64,000 bases of DNA from Flavipsychrobacter sp. (GTDB lineage Bacteria; Bacteroidota; Bacteroidia; Chitinophagales; Chitinophagaceae): positions 57,637 through 121,636 of the forward strand of contig JAEUVY010000049.1 in NCBI GenBank assembly GCA_016786565.1, given 5' to 3'. How positions within the stretch are numbered: the first letter of the stretch is position 1; each line of letters begins with the position of its first letter. Positions 1-7,311 of this stretch are shown here, piece by piece. The translations under genes and the position numbers were made by a program. The notes under the pieces are model-generated. The model was not told the DNA's origin and did no database searches. It was given only the letters and a program-made list of their open reading frames with translations.

Positions 1-1082
1 AGCCCTTTCTGCACCGGTATTTTATCTTGGTTTATCAGTTCGTAGTAGTTGTGCAGCGTCTTCTCGTTCTGCGCAAAGCCACCCGGGGTGGTGCTTATAG
101 ACGATACACCCAACCCTATCAGAATCTCGGTCTGTTGTGTGGTATAGCCCATGAAATTGCGGTGCAGCCGGCCCTCCTGCAGTGCCACAAACAGGTCATC
201 AGTATCCAGCGCGAAGTGGTCCATGCCTATGTCGCGATACCCGTTGGCTGTGAGCAATTGTTTGCCGGTCAGGTACAGTGCCAGTTTCTCGGCGGCACCC
301 GGCAGGTCATTCTCGTCAAACAGGCGCTGTCCGCGGCTTGTCCAGGGCACGTGCGCATAGCTGTAGAACGCTATCCTGTCAGGACGCAACGCTATCACTT
401 CATTTATCGTTCTTGTTATGCTTTCCAGTGTTTGGCGTGGCAGCCCATATATCAGGTCAAAGTTCACTGAGGTGTAGCCTATGGCCCGTGCGGTTTCGGT
501 AGCGCGTCGCACATTCTCCACCGGTTGTATCCTGTTGATAATGCGCTGCACCTCAGGGTCATTGTCCTGCACCCCATAACTCACCCGGCGGAAGCCAAGG
601 TCATACAGTGCCTGCAGGTGTTCTCTGGTAGTATTGTTGGGGTGCCCTTCAAAGCTGAATTCGTGCTGCTCGTGAATGATGGCGCTGTTCAGTATCGGTT
701 CCAGCAACTTACTCAGATTGGCAGGAGAGAAAAAGGTGGGAGTGCCACCGCCCAGGTGCAGTTCGCGCAGCACCGGCAGGCCGTCCATCAGGCCCACATA
801 CATTTGCCATTCCCGGTGTATGGCGTCTATATAGGCATCTTCTACACTATGATTGGTGGTGATCTTTTTGTTGCAGCCGCAATACGTACACAAGGACTCA
901 CAGAAGGGCAGGTGCAGGTACAGGCTGATACCACCCTTCCGGTTGTGAACACGGAAGTCGGCGGCAAATACCTTTTGCCACTGCGCCACATCCAGCCCGT
1001 CTTTCCAGCCGGGTACGGTAGGGTAGCTGGTATATCTTGGTACAGGTATATTGTATTTTTCTATTAATTGATCTTCGGTCAC
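1..1082 (-). CDS. hemN: Oxygen-independent coproporphyrinogen III oxidase (HemN), 3' end outside the window
   Basis: This is a radical-SAM enzyme that decarboxylates coproporphyrinogen III to protoporphyrinogen IX in haem synthesis. About 360 N-terminal residues are visible and the C-terminus runs off the window at base 1; HemN is usually near 455 residues. With GTG at 1082 as start, the HemN signature PRYTSYPT lies at residues 15-22 and the [4Fe-4S] cysteines C61, C65 and C68, followed by C70, in CESLCTYCGC. Further on are LHLGGGTPTFF, YGLPRQT, YSYAHVPW and GMDHFA, which separate true HemN from HemW. There is no suitable ATG, so GTG is chosen; TTG and CTG codons lie four to six codons further upstream in frame. 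A TAnnTTTG box (1098-1105) sits 15 nt before the GTG. It is divergent from scpB. Confidence 0.93.
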   Translation of the reverse strand, partial: MTEDQLIEKYNIPVPRYTSYPTVPGWKDGLDVAQWQKVFAADFRVHNRKGGISLYLHLPFCESLCTYCGCNKKITTNHSVEDAYIDAIHREWQMYVGLMDGLPVLRELHLGGGTPTFFSPANLSKLLEPILNSAIIHEQHEFSFEGHPNNTTREHLQALYDLGFRRVSYGVQDNDPEVQRIINRIQPVENVRRATETARAIGYTSVNFDLIYGLPRQTLESITRTINEVIALRPDRIAFYSYAHVPWTSRGQRLFDENDLPGAAEKLALYLTGKQLLTANGYRDIGMDHFALDTDDLFVALQEGRLHRNFMGYTTQQTEILIGLGVSSISTTPGGFAQNEKTLHNYYELINQDKIPVQKG

Positions 1083-1097
1083 GGTGTCTCTTTTCAG

Positions 1098-1105
1098 CAA
1101 AATTA
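1098..1105 (-). promoter_or_regulatory. -7 box of the hemN promoter
   Basis: The minus strand reads TAATTTTG, a full match to the Bacteroidota -7 consensus TAnnTTTG. It ends 15 nt before the proposed GTG start of hemN. No TTG at the -33 distance is visible. Confidence 0.45.
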
Positions 1106-1255
1106 GCCCCCCGGTGCGGGGTCCTGCATGACTGTTGTCATAACCAGCGGTGCGCACTGCGGTAATGCGGGTAATTGTGGTCAGTTTTGGCCGTTTTACC
1201 TATGTGGAGAACCCCATATCGGCAACCCGAGTTATACACATCTGTGCATTACTTC

Positions 1256-1288
1256 TTTGTGCAACGTTTCTAAGGTGTGGTACTTTCG
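1256..1288 (+). promoter_or_regulatory. Possible scpB promoter
   Basis: TTTG (1256-1259) and TACTTTCG (1281-1288) are separated by 21 nt. This resembles the TTG-N19-21-TAnnTTTG layout with one mismatch in the -7 box, 22 nt before the scpB ATG. Confidence 0.35.
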
Positions 1289-1310
1289 ATTGACAAAATT
1301 GCATAGCCGT

Positions 1311-1943
1311 ATGGATATAGAACAACTGATGCCCCATGTAGAGGCCCTTATATTTGCGAGCGAGCGTCCGCTCACGCAGATCGAGATGACCGAAGTATTG
1401 GGCCAGGCGCTTGATACTGTGATAGAGGCTGAGCGTATTGCTACTTGCCTCGAGGCTATCCGCGAGAAGTATGATGCGGATTACTATCCTTTTCAGCTTC
1501 GAGAGATAGGCGGCGGATACCAGTTCCTTACCAAGAAGGCTTTCCACAAGACTGTATTGCAGCTCAATGGCGAAAAGCACATCAAAAAGCTGTCTACAGC
1601 AGCTATGGAAACGCTTTCTATCATTGCCTACAAACAACCGATCACAAAGAGTGAAATTGAATATATCCGTGGTGTAAGTGCTGACTACAGCATCCAGAAA
1701 TTGCTGGAAAAAGAGCTGATCGTCATCGCTGGCCGCAACGAAGAGATGGTAGGTAAGCCGCTCATCTATGCTACCTCCAAGAACTTCATGGATTACCTCG
1801 GCATCAACTCACCGGCTCAGTTGCCACAACTGAAAGACATCACAGACATGCAGATCGTGATGCCTACCAGCGGTCAGGAAGCAGTTCCTGCCGACGCGCA
1901 GGGTCTGGTTCTGGAGCCAACCGAACTGAGGCAAGCTTCTTAA
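1311..1943 (+). CDS. scpB: Segregation and condensation protein B (ScpB)
   Basis: ScpB is a non-SMC subunit of the bacterial condensin SMC-ScpA-ScpB, which compacts and separates chromosomes. The 210-residue product has the paired winged-helix layout: an N-terminal helix region beginning LMPHVEALIFASERPLT, then the hallmark stretch around ETLSIIAYKQPITKSEIEYIRG and the end of the second winged helix near LLEKELIVIAGR. The last 40 residues are a low-conservation tail. The frame is open upstream to 1128, but ATG 1311 is chosen because the conserved family alignment begins here and a promoter-like pair (1256-1288) lies just before it. A strong terminator follows at 2012-2039. No scpA is visible in the window. 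Confidence 0.93.
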   Translation: MDIEQLMPHVEALIFASERPLTQIEMTEVLGQALDTVIEAERIATCLEAIREKYDADYYPFQLREIGGGYQFLTKKAFHKTVLQLNGEKHIKKLSTAAMETLSIIAYKQPITKSEIEYIRGVSADYSIQKLLEKELIVIAGRNEEMVGKPLIYATSKNFMDYLGINSPAQLPQLKDITDMQIVMPTSGQEAVPADAQGLVLEPTELRQAS

Positions 1944-2011
1944 TTGGTGCCGAATCAGCCTAAAACAAGAGAATTAGTAAGTATCAATACAGAATTACAA
2001 ATTCACAACCC

Positions 2012-2039
2012 GCCGCTCCTAACCAGAGCGGCTTTTTTT
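2012..2039 (+). terminator. Rho-independent terminator of scpB
   Basis: GCCGCTC (2012-2018) pairs perfectly with GAGCGGC (2026-2032) around a 7-nt loop and is followed by seven T. Confidence 0.85.
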
Positions 2040-2084
2040 ACCCCGCCATTCAAACCCTCAATTATCAACACTAAACAAAATATG

Positions 2085-2092
2085 TACATTTG
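2085..2092 (+). promoter_or_regulatory. -7 box upstream of the M28 peptidase
   Basis: TACATTTG is a perfect TAnnTTTG match, 16 nt before ATG 2109. No clear -33 TTG is seen. Its position argues against the in-frame ATG at 2082, which overlaps the box. Confidence 0.45.
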
Positions 2093-2108
2093 TAAAACAA
2101 ATGATCTT

Positions 2109-3770
2109 ATGGCAATCTGTCGTTTCACAATTTGTCTTGCCCTCGCGGGTGTTTTATTTCAACCTGCAGCAAATGCGCAGCGCAAATCTGATGAACAGCT
2201 CATTCAGCAGCTCAAAAATGACATCGGCTATCTGGCTTCAGACGCGCTCGAAGGCAGGCGCACCGGCACCCCCGGCGAACTGAAAGCGGCCGAATATATT
2301 GAAAAACGTTACCAGGAAATGCGGGTGGCACCTTATAAAAACACCTACTTCCACCCCTTTCGCTTCACTTATGGCAAGGAAGTAGCGCCAACCACACGCA
2401 TTGTGATCAATGGAGTGGACGTAAAAACGAACGACAATTGTTTCCCGTTCCCGTTCAGTGCCAATAAAAAAGCCTCCGGAGATATTCTGCCCGATGTTAT
2501 GGAGCAGGGTAGTGCCTGGATGATGCCACTGTACGCAAGTCAGGAAGAGGCAGATAACCCGCATTTCGATGCAGAGAAGGCTGCATTCGACAAGTGTCGT
2601 GAGGCCGCCAAACAAGGTGCCACAGCCGTTATTTTGTTTGATGGATACGGCAGTAAGTATGCCCCCACTTTCAACAGCCAGTCTATATATGAGACAGTGA
2701 CGGTGCCCGTTGTATTTATGGGAAACAAGGTTTGGAAAAAACTCGTTGTGGACCGCCAGGCAAACAAGGGTGCTGTAACCCTGTCTCTGGATATAGATAT
2801 TACGAAAACTGAACGTAGTGGCAATAACCTTGCAGCTTATATCGATAACAATGCTGCCTATACGGTTGTGCTGGGCGCTCACTACGACCACCTGGGTTAT
2901 GGCGAGGACCACAACAGCCTTCATGCCAATGCCGCCAAAGAACATCTGGTGCATCATGGTGCCGACGACAACGCCAGCGGCACTGCTGCCCTTCTGGAAA
3001 TGGCCGGACGCATCAAGGCTAATAAGAAGTTGCGTCACTATAATTACCTTTTTGTCAATTTCTCCGGCGAGGAGCTGGGGCTGTTCGGTTCAAAGGCATT
3101 CGTGAAACAAGAGGGCCTCGATAGCAACAAGATCGCCTATATGCTCAACATGGACATGGTGGGTCGCCTCAACGACAGTACTCATGCACTTACTGTGGGT
3201 GGCATCGGCACATCTCCTTCATGGGCCGATGTGGTGGCAATGGCCGGTCCCGACTTCAAAGTGGTTATCGACAGCGCGGGTGTGGGTCCGTCAGATCATA
3301 CCAGTTTTTACAATGCGGGTATCCCCGTGCTGTTTTTCTTCACAGGCACGCACAAAGACTACCACAAGCCATCTGACCTGCCCGGGGCTGTCAACTATCA
3401 GGGCGAAGTGGACGTGCTGAAGTATGTGACACGCGTGGTAGAGAAAATGGATAAAGAACAGAAACCCCGCTATCTGGTGACCAAACAGGCAAGTGTAGGA
3501 AAGACCCGTTTCAAGGTATCCATGGGCATCATGCCAGACTATACCTTTGATGGGGGCGGCGTAAAGGTTGATGGTGTTACCGATAACAAGCCTGCGGCTC
3601 GTGCCGGTGTCAAAGTGGGCGACATCGTTATTCAGCTGGGCGATAACAAGGTAACAGGTATGCAAAGTTACATGGAGGCACTGGGTAAGTTTGGAGCAGG
3701 CGACAAAACTCAGGTAACTGTGAAGCGCGATGGAAAAGAGGTTGTGTTACCGTTGGAATTCGTTAAATGA
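2109..3770 (+). CDS. Secreted M28-family zinc aminopeptidase with PA and PDZ domains
   Basis: This is a predicted exported metallopeptidase of 553 residues. A signal peptide (about residues 1-23, ending ANA|Q) supports the start at 2109 rather than the ATGs at 2082 or earlier. The protease-associated (PA) region lies around residues 90-240, followed by the M28 domain with the expected two-zinc ligands: H258 (GAHYDH), D286 (GADDNASG), the catalytic pair E321-E322 (SGEELG), D349 (NMDMVGR) and H419 (DYHKPSD). The C-terminus is a PDZ domain (AARAGVKVGDIVIQLGD). This signal-PA-M28-PDZ order is common in Bacteroidota and probably degrades peptides in the periplasm or outside the cell. Substrate specificity cannot be read from the sequence. 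Confidence 0.9.
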   Translation: MAICRFTICLALAGVLFQPAANAQRKSDEQLIQQLKNDIGYLASDALEGRRTGTPGELKAAEYIEKRYQEMRVAPYKNTYFHPFRFTYGKEVAPTTRIVINGVDVKTNDNCFPFPFSANKKASGDILPDVMEQGSAWMMPLYASQEEADNPHFDAEKAAFDKCREAAKQGATAVILFDGYGSKYAPTFNSQSIYETVTVPVVFMGNKVWKKLVVDRQANKGAVTLSLDIDITKTERSGNNLAAYIDNNAAYTVVLGAHYDHLGYGEDHNSLHANAAKEHLVHHGADDNASGTAALLEMAGRIKANKKLRHYNYLFVNFSGEELGLFGSKAFVKQEGLDSNKIAYMLNMDMVGRLNDSTHALTVGGIGTSPSWADVVAMAGPDFKVVIDSAGVGPSDHTSFYNAGIPVLFFFTGTHKDYHKPSDLPGAVNYQGEVDVLKYVTRVVEKMDKEQKPRYLVTKQASVGKTRFKVSMGIMPDYTFDGGGVKVDGVTDNKPAARAGVKVGDIVIQLGDNKVTGMQSYMEALGKFGAGDKTQVTVKRDGKEVVLPLEFVK

Positions 3771-3792
3771 TCCTGATTGAATGATAAATGCA

Positions 3793-3820
3793 ATAAAGGC
3801 GGCCAAACGGTCGCCTTTAT
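3793..3820 (+). terminator. Hairpin terminator after the M28 peptidase gene
   Basis: A 12-bp stem (3793-3804 with 3809-3820, one G-T wobble) closes an AAAC loop 22 nt after the stop codon. No long T-run follows. Confidence 0.6.
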
Positions 3821-3843
3821 CATTTCCGCCACTAGCGGACACA

Positions 3844-3876
3844 AAAAAATAAACCACCCGCAGAGCGAGTGGTTTT
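3844..3876 (-). terminator. Terminator of the small lipoprotein gene
   Basis: On the minus strand an AACCACTCG / CGGGTGGTT-type hairpin just after the stop codon runs into a T-rich tract (ATTTTTTTGT). The arms have an A-rich 5' and a T-rich 3' side, so it may also work on the plus strand. Confidence 0.6.
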
Positions 3877-3900
3877 ATTTTCTTTTGCTTTAAGAACTAA

Positions 3901-4128
3901 TTACTTAGTTGCAGGAGCAGCAGGTGCAGCTTCAGCAGCTGGTGCAGCAGCAGCAGCAGAGTCAGCAGGAGCAGCAGCTGGTGCAGCTTCAGGAGCTGGT
4001 GCAGCTTCAGCAGCAGGTGCTTCAGTTGTTGCAGGAGCTTCAGTTGCAGCTTCGTTGCTAGAGCTACCGCATGATGCAACGAACAGACCCATTGTAAGAG
4101 CGAATACGCTCAGCTTTACTAATTTCAT
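3901..4128 (-). CDS. Small Ala/Pro/Glu-rich lipoprotein
   Basis: The product has 75 residues. It has a clear lipoprotein signal (MKLVKLSVFALTMGLFVASC, lipobox VASC with the lipid-modified Cys at residue 20). The mature part is almost entirely Ala, Pro, Glu and Thr (repeats of EAPA / EAAPA). There is no domain, and function is unknown; such low-complexity lipoproteins may act as spacers between envelope layers. The coding DNA is a run of GCA/GCT triplets, including five GCA in a row near 3944-3958, so length variation by slippage is plausible. A dedicated terminator (3844-3876) and an A-rich leader support a real, separately transcribed gene. Confidence 0.75.
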   Translation of the reverse strand: MKLVKLSVFALTMGLFVASCGSSSNEAATEAPATTEAPAAEAAPAPEAAPAAAPADSAAAAAPAAEAAPAAPATK

Positions 4129-4196
4129 AACTTTTGTTTTTTAGATGGTTATGCATGTTTATACGGGTTTGGGAAAAAGGTAACCCCCGTTTTTCT

Positions 4197-4214
4197 GATA
4201 TTTTTAAAAATATC
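4197..4214. repeat. Perfect 18-bp AT-rich palindrome
   Basis: GATATTTTTAAAAATATC is a perfect inverted repeat in the divergent region between the lipoprotein and the aldehyde dehydrogenase. It could be an operator or simply AT-rich DNA. Confidence 0.4.
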
Positions 4215-4365
4215 TTTAATTATATTGTAAATCAATTAGTTGTAGTGAAAAATAATTTTCAGAAAAATCGGTTACCCGGCCTCGATCCTGAGTTCACACA
4301 GCCATTCAGGGGCCCGTTGCTACCCTTTTTAGGCCATTTACGGCCATTGTCACGATACATACACT

Positions 4366-4373
4366 TACTTTTG
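4366..4373 (+). promoter_or_regulatory. -7 box directly before the aldehyde dehydrogenase start
   Basis: TACTTTTG matches TAnnTTTG and leaves only 4 nt (CAGC) before ATG 4378, so transcription would start at or next to the start codon. The nearest upstream TTG (4347-4349) is 16 nt away, shorter than usual. Confidence 0.5.
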
Positions 4374-4377
4374 CAGC

Positions 4378-5835
4378 ATGAATCTTAATGCTCCCGCTCA
4401 GATTGCCAATTATATAGGTGGCGCACTCGTCGCTCCCGTTGGTGGCAGGTACATACCAAATATTAATCCTGCCACAGGGGAAACTTACAGTCAGACCCCC
4501 GACAGCGACCTGCAGGATGTAGAAGCTGCGGTAGCTGCCGCAAAGGCGGCATTCCCGGCATGGAGTGTCACTCCCGCCGAGGAGCGTTTCCGTTTATTGA
4601 ATCGTATTGCCGAACTGATCGATGCAAATCTGGATGCACTGGCGCTTGCCGAGACCAATGACAATGGCAAGCCGCTCTCACTCAGCAAAAGGGTAGATAT
4701 TCCCCGCGCCTCCAGCAATTTCAGGTTTTTCGCCACCGGCATCATGCATTTCAGCACCGATAGCCATAATATGGAGGATAAGGCCATCAACTACACCCTG
4801 CGTCAGCCGGTGGGCATAGTAGGCTGCATCTCTCCGTGGAACCTGCCTCTCTATCTTTTTACATGGAAGATAGCCCCCGCATTGGCTGCCGGCAATTGTG
4901 TGGTGGCAAAACCAAGCGAGGTTACACCCATGACGGCCTACCTGCTCAGTATTATTTGTCAGGAAGCCGGGCTGCCCGCCGGTGTGCTCAACATATTGCA
5001 CGGCACAGGTCCCGGTTGCGGATCGGCAATGGTAGCCCATCCGTCCATTAAGGCAATTTCATTTACTGGCAGTACCCGCGCCGGTCGCGATATAGCTGCA
5101 ACTGCGGCGCCCATGTTCAAGAAAATATCTCTGGAGCTGGGCGGTAAAAACCCCAACATCATTTTTGCCGATTGCGATTGGGACAAGATGATGCGCACCA
5201 CCATACAATCTTCTTTCAGCAATCAGGGGCAGATATGCCTGTGCGGTAGTCGCATTCTGGTAGAAGAGAGCATCTATGAAAAATTCAAGGAAGAGTTTAT
5301 TGCCCGGGTGAAGAAACTTACCGTTGGCGATCCGCTCGACGAAAACAGCAAACAAGGCGCAGTGGTTAGTAATATGCACTTCGACAAGGTGCGTAGCTGC
5401 ATCGATCTCGCACTTCAGGAAGGGGGTAAGATCCTTACCGGAGGAAATGTAGTGAAATTATCAGGCCGCTGCGAAAATGGCCTGTTCATAGAGCCAACTG
5501 TTATAGAGGGGCTCGGTGCCAACTGCCGCACCAATATGGAAGAGATCTTTGGCCCGGTCGTTACATTGCAGTCTTTTAAAACAGAGGACGAAGCACTGCA
5601 GCTTGCCAATACCAGCGATTACGGCCTTTCCGCAACCATCTGGACACAGGACATCAGCCGTGCTAACAGGGTAGCTGCCAAAGTCGGTAGCGGCATTATA
5701 TGGGTCAATTGCTGGTTACTGCGCGACCTGCGCACGCCTTTCGGCGGTTTCAAGAACAGCGGCGTGGGCCGCGAAGGCGGCTGGGAGGCACTCCGCTTCT
5801 TTACCGAACCCAAGAATGTATGTATCGAATTATAA
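4378..5835 (+). CDS. Aldehyde dehydrogenase, 2-aminomuconate/2-hydroxymuconate semialdehyde type
   Basis: This is an NAD-dependent aldehyde dehydrogenase of 485 residues. Catalytic residues are visible: N155 (SPWNLP), E253 (LELGGKN) and the nucleophile C287 (GQICLCGSR). The motif NCWLLRDLRTPFGG near the C-terminus and CLCGSR are typical of 2-aminomuconate semialdehyde dehydrogenase (kynurenine route of tryptophan breakdown) and of XylG/DmpC-type hydroxymuconic semialdehyde dehydrogenases. The first is more likely in Bacteroidota, where kynurenine-pathway genes are common, but no other pathway gene lies nearby, so the substrate is inferred. ATG 4378 sits 4 nt after a -7 promoter box. A perfect 15-bp terminator begins inside the stop codon. 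Confidence 0.85.
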   Translation: MNLNAPAQIANYIGGALVAPVGGRYIPNINPATGETYSQTPDSDLQDVEAAVAAAKAAFPAWSVTPAEERFRLLNRIAELIDANLDALALAETNDNGKPLSLSKRVDIPRASSNFRFFATGIMHFSTDSHNMEDKAINYTLRQPVGIVGCISPWNLPLYLFTWKIAPALAAGNCVVAKPSEVTPMTAYLLSIICQEAGLPAGVLNILHGTGPGCGSAMVAHPSIKAISFTGSTRAGRDIAATAAPMFKKISLELGGKNPNIIFADCDWDKMMRTTIQSSFSNQGQICLCGSRILVEESIYEKFKEEFIARVKKLTVGDPLDENSKQGAVVSNMHFDKVRSCIDLALQEGGKILTGGNVVKLSGRCENGLFIEPTVIEGLGANCRTNMEEIFGPVVTLQSFKTEDEALQLANTSDYGLSATIWTQDISRANRVAAKVGSGIIWVNCWLLRDLRTPFGGFKNSGVGREGGWEALRFFTEPKNVCIEL

Positions 5836-5870
5836 AACAAACGGTCGCCTTTAAAGCGACCGTTTGTTTT
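5834..5870 (+). terminator. Terminator of the aldehyde dehydrogenase gene
   Basis: A perfect 15-bp stem (5834-5848 with 5856-5870) has a 7-nt loop and ends in GTTTGTTTT. The stem starts within the TAA stop codon. The following 175 bases to 6045 hold no gene, only a weak GGTGCC/GGCACC hairpin (6010-6030) that could end ribD transcription. Confidence 0.85.
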
Positions 5871-6045
5871 ACGGGTATTGCAACCAATCTTTAAAATAGG
5901 GTAAACAGGTTACTGTCCGTTAATCATTTAATCGTTTTAAAGAGATGGGTTTACAGGTCAGTTAATCTTCACACGCCTTTATAGACGGAAACTTACCTGC
6001 AAACCGTTGGGTGCCTTCCATACCGGCACCTGAATAAGCCTCTGT

Positions 6046-7122
6046 TTATAATTCCATACCTTCTACATACCTGAAGCCATGATAGGAATTTACGTACAGC
6101 CTCAGTGTGTCCGGGCCTATTGGTTGCTCCATTTCAGGTGCTATCCCTGACAACGATGGTGCAGATAGTCCGGTGCTCATCTTCGTTGCACCTGTTATCA
6201 CTCTTGCCTCGTCCCACAATCCGCTTTCTACAAAGCTGTTCAACAAATGAGCCCCGCCTTCCACTATCAGTGAGGTCAGATGGGCGTCATAAAGCCGGTC
6301 CATCAGTTCCTGCAGCTTATCGCCCGACGATAGTTTTATATAATGAATATTCCCCTCCACGGTCTCTTCGCGGTCATTAAGTATCCATGTGGCGGCTGCG
6401 TCATCAAACAGGTGGTGCGTTTTGGGAAGTTGCAGCTTTCTGTCAAACGCTATACGCAATGGGTGGCGTCCTTCCACCATGCGTGGTGTCAGGCGTGGGT
6501 TGTCGTTCAGTGCGGTAGTATAGCCCACCATTATCGCCGCTTCTTGCGTCCTCCATTTATGCGACAGCATCAGGCTGTCATTCGAGCTGATGGTTACAGG
6601 TTGCCTGTCGGCCGTGCCTATGAATCCGTCCTCCGATTCAGCCCACTTCAATATTACATAGGGGCGTTTGCGGGTATGAAACCCGAAGAAGCGCCTGTTC
6701 ATCCACAACCCCTCCGCCTCCAGCAAATGCGTGGCCACATCAATACCTGCTTCTTTTAGTATTGCTATCCCCTTGCCGTTCACCCGGGCAAACGGATCGG
6801 TATTGGCCAAAACCACTTTTTTTACCTTTTCATGCACCAGCAGGTTGGCACAGGGAGGTGTGAGGCCAAAGTGGGCACACGGCTCCAGGCTCACATACAT
6901 GGTGCTGCCCGGTATAAGTGAACGGTCTTCCGGCTTTACCGATGCGATACAGTTCACCTCGGCATGCGGGCCACCATAATAGTGGTGGTAACCTTCGCCT
7001 ATCACGCGGTCGTTGTGTACCAGCACTGCCCCTACCATGGGGTTGGGGCTCGTGTGACCCTTAGCCTGTTCTGCCAGTTGCAGGCATCTTCTCATGTATT
7101 TTTCATCGTCTTCCCGCCACAT
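6046..7122 (-). CDS. ribD: Bifunctional riboflavin biosynthesis deaminase/reductase RibD
   Basis: RibD performs the second and third steps of riboflavin synthesis, deaminating and then reducing the pyrimidine product of GTP cyclohydrolase II. The 358-residue protein has an N-terminal zinc deaminase domain with H53-A-E55 and the cysteines C82 and C91 (PCAHFGLTPPC), preceded by SPNPMVGAV. The C-terminal reductase domain (residues about 150-358) shows the start LKWAESEDGFIG and the NADPH-binding EGGAHLLNSF. Length and domain order are normal. It is a single gene here; other rib genes are not in the window, and no FMN riboswitch was recognised upstream (7123-7311). Confidence 0.95.
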   Translation of the reverse strand: MWREDDEKYMRRCLQLAEQAKGHTSPNPMVGAVLVHNDRVIGEGYHHYYGGPHAEVNCIASVKPEDRSLIPGSTMYVSLEPCAHFGLTPPCANLLVHEKVKKVVLANTDPFARVNGKGIAILKEAGIDVATHLLEAEGLWMNRRFFGFHTRKRPYVILKWAESEDGFIGTADRQPVTISSNDSLMLSHKWRTQEAAIMVGYTTALNDNPRLTPRMVEGRHPLRIAFDRKLQLPKTHHLFDDAAATWILNDREETVEGNIHYIKLSSGDKLQELMDRLYDAHLTSLIVEGGAHLLNSFVESGLWDEARVITGATKMSTGLSAPSLSGIAPEMEQPIGPDTLRLYVNSYHGFRYVEGMEL

Positions 7123-7311
7123 AAAGATGATATTGTGTGAATGTTAGCACAAGGTAAGCAACCGACGTCTTATAAATTATGTTGGTTGTCAGTATCAATT
7201 GATGCCCTTCAATTGGTGCAAACGCGGTGATTTTGATTATTTTTACGCCTTGGTAATATAATAACGTCCAGAATTTATAAACTTTTATTATATTGCAATT
7301 CGTTTATACTT

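Noticed and set aside
1128..1310. 61-codon N-terminal extension of scpB
   Set aside because: The extra residues do not fit the ScpB family, and a promoter-like pair lies inside them.
7123..7311. FMN or other riboswitch between ribD and the giant T9SS gene
   Set aside because: The conserved FMN aptamer segments were not found on either strand.
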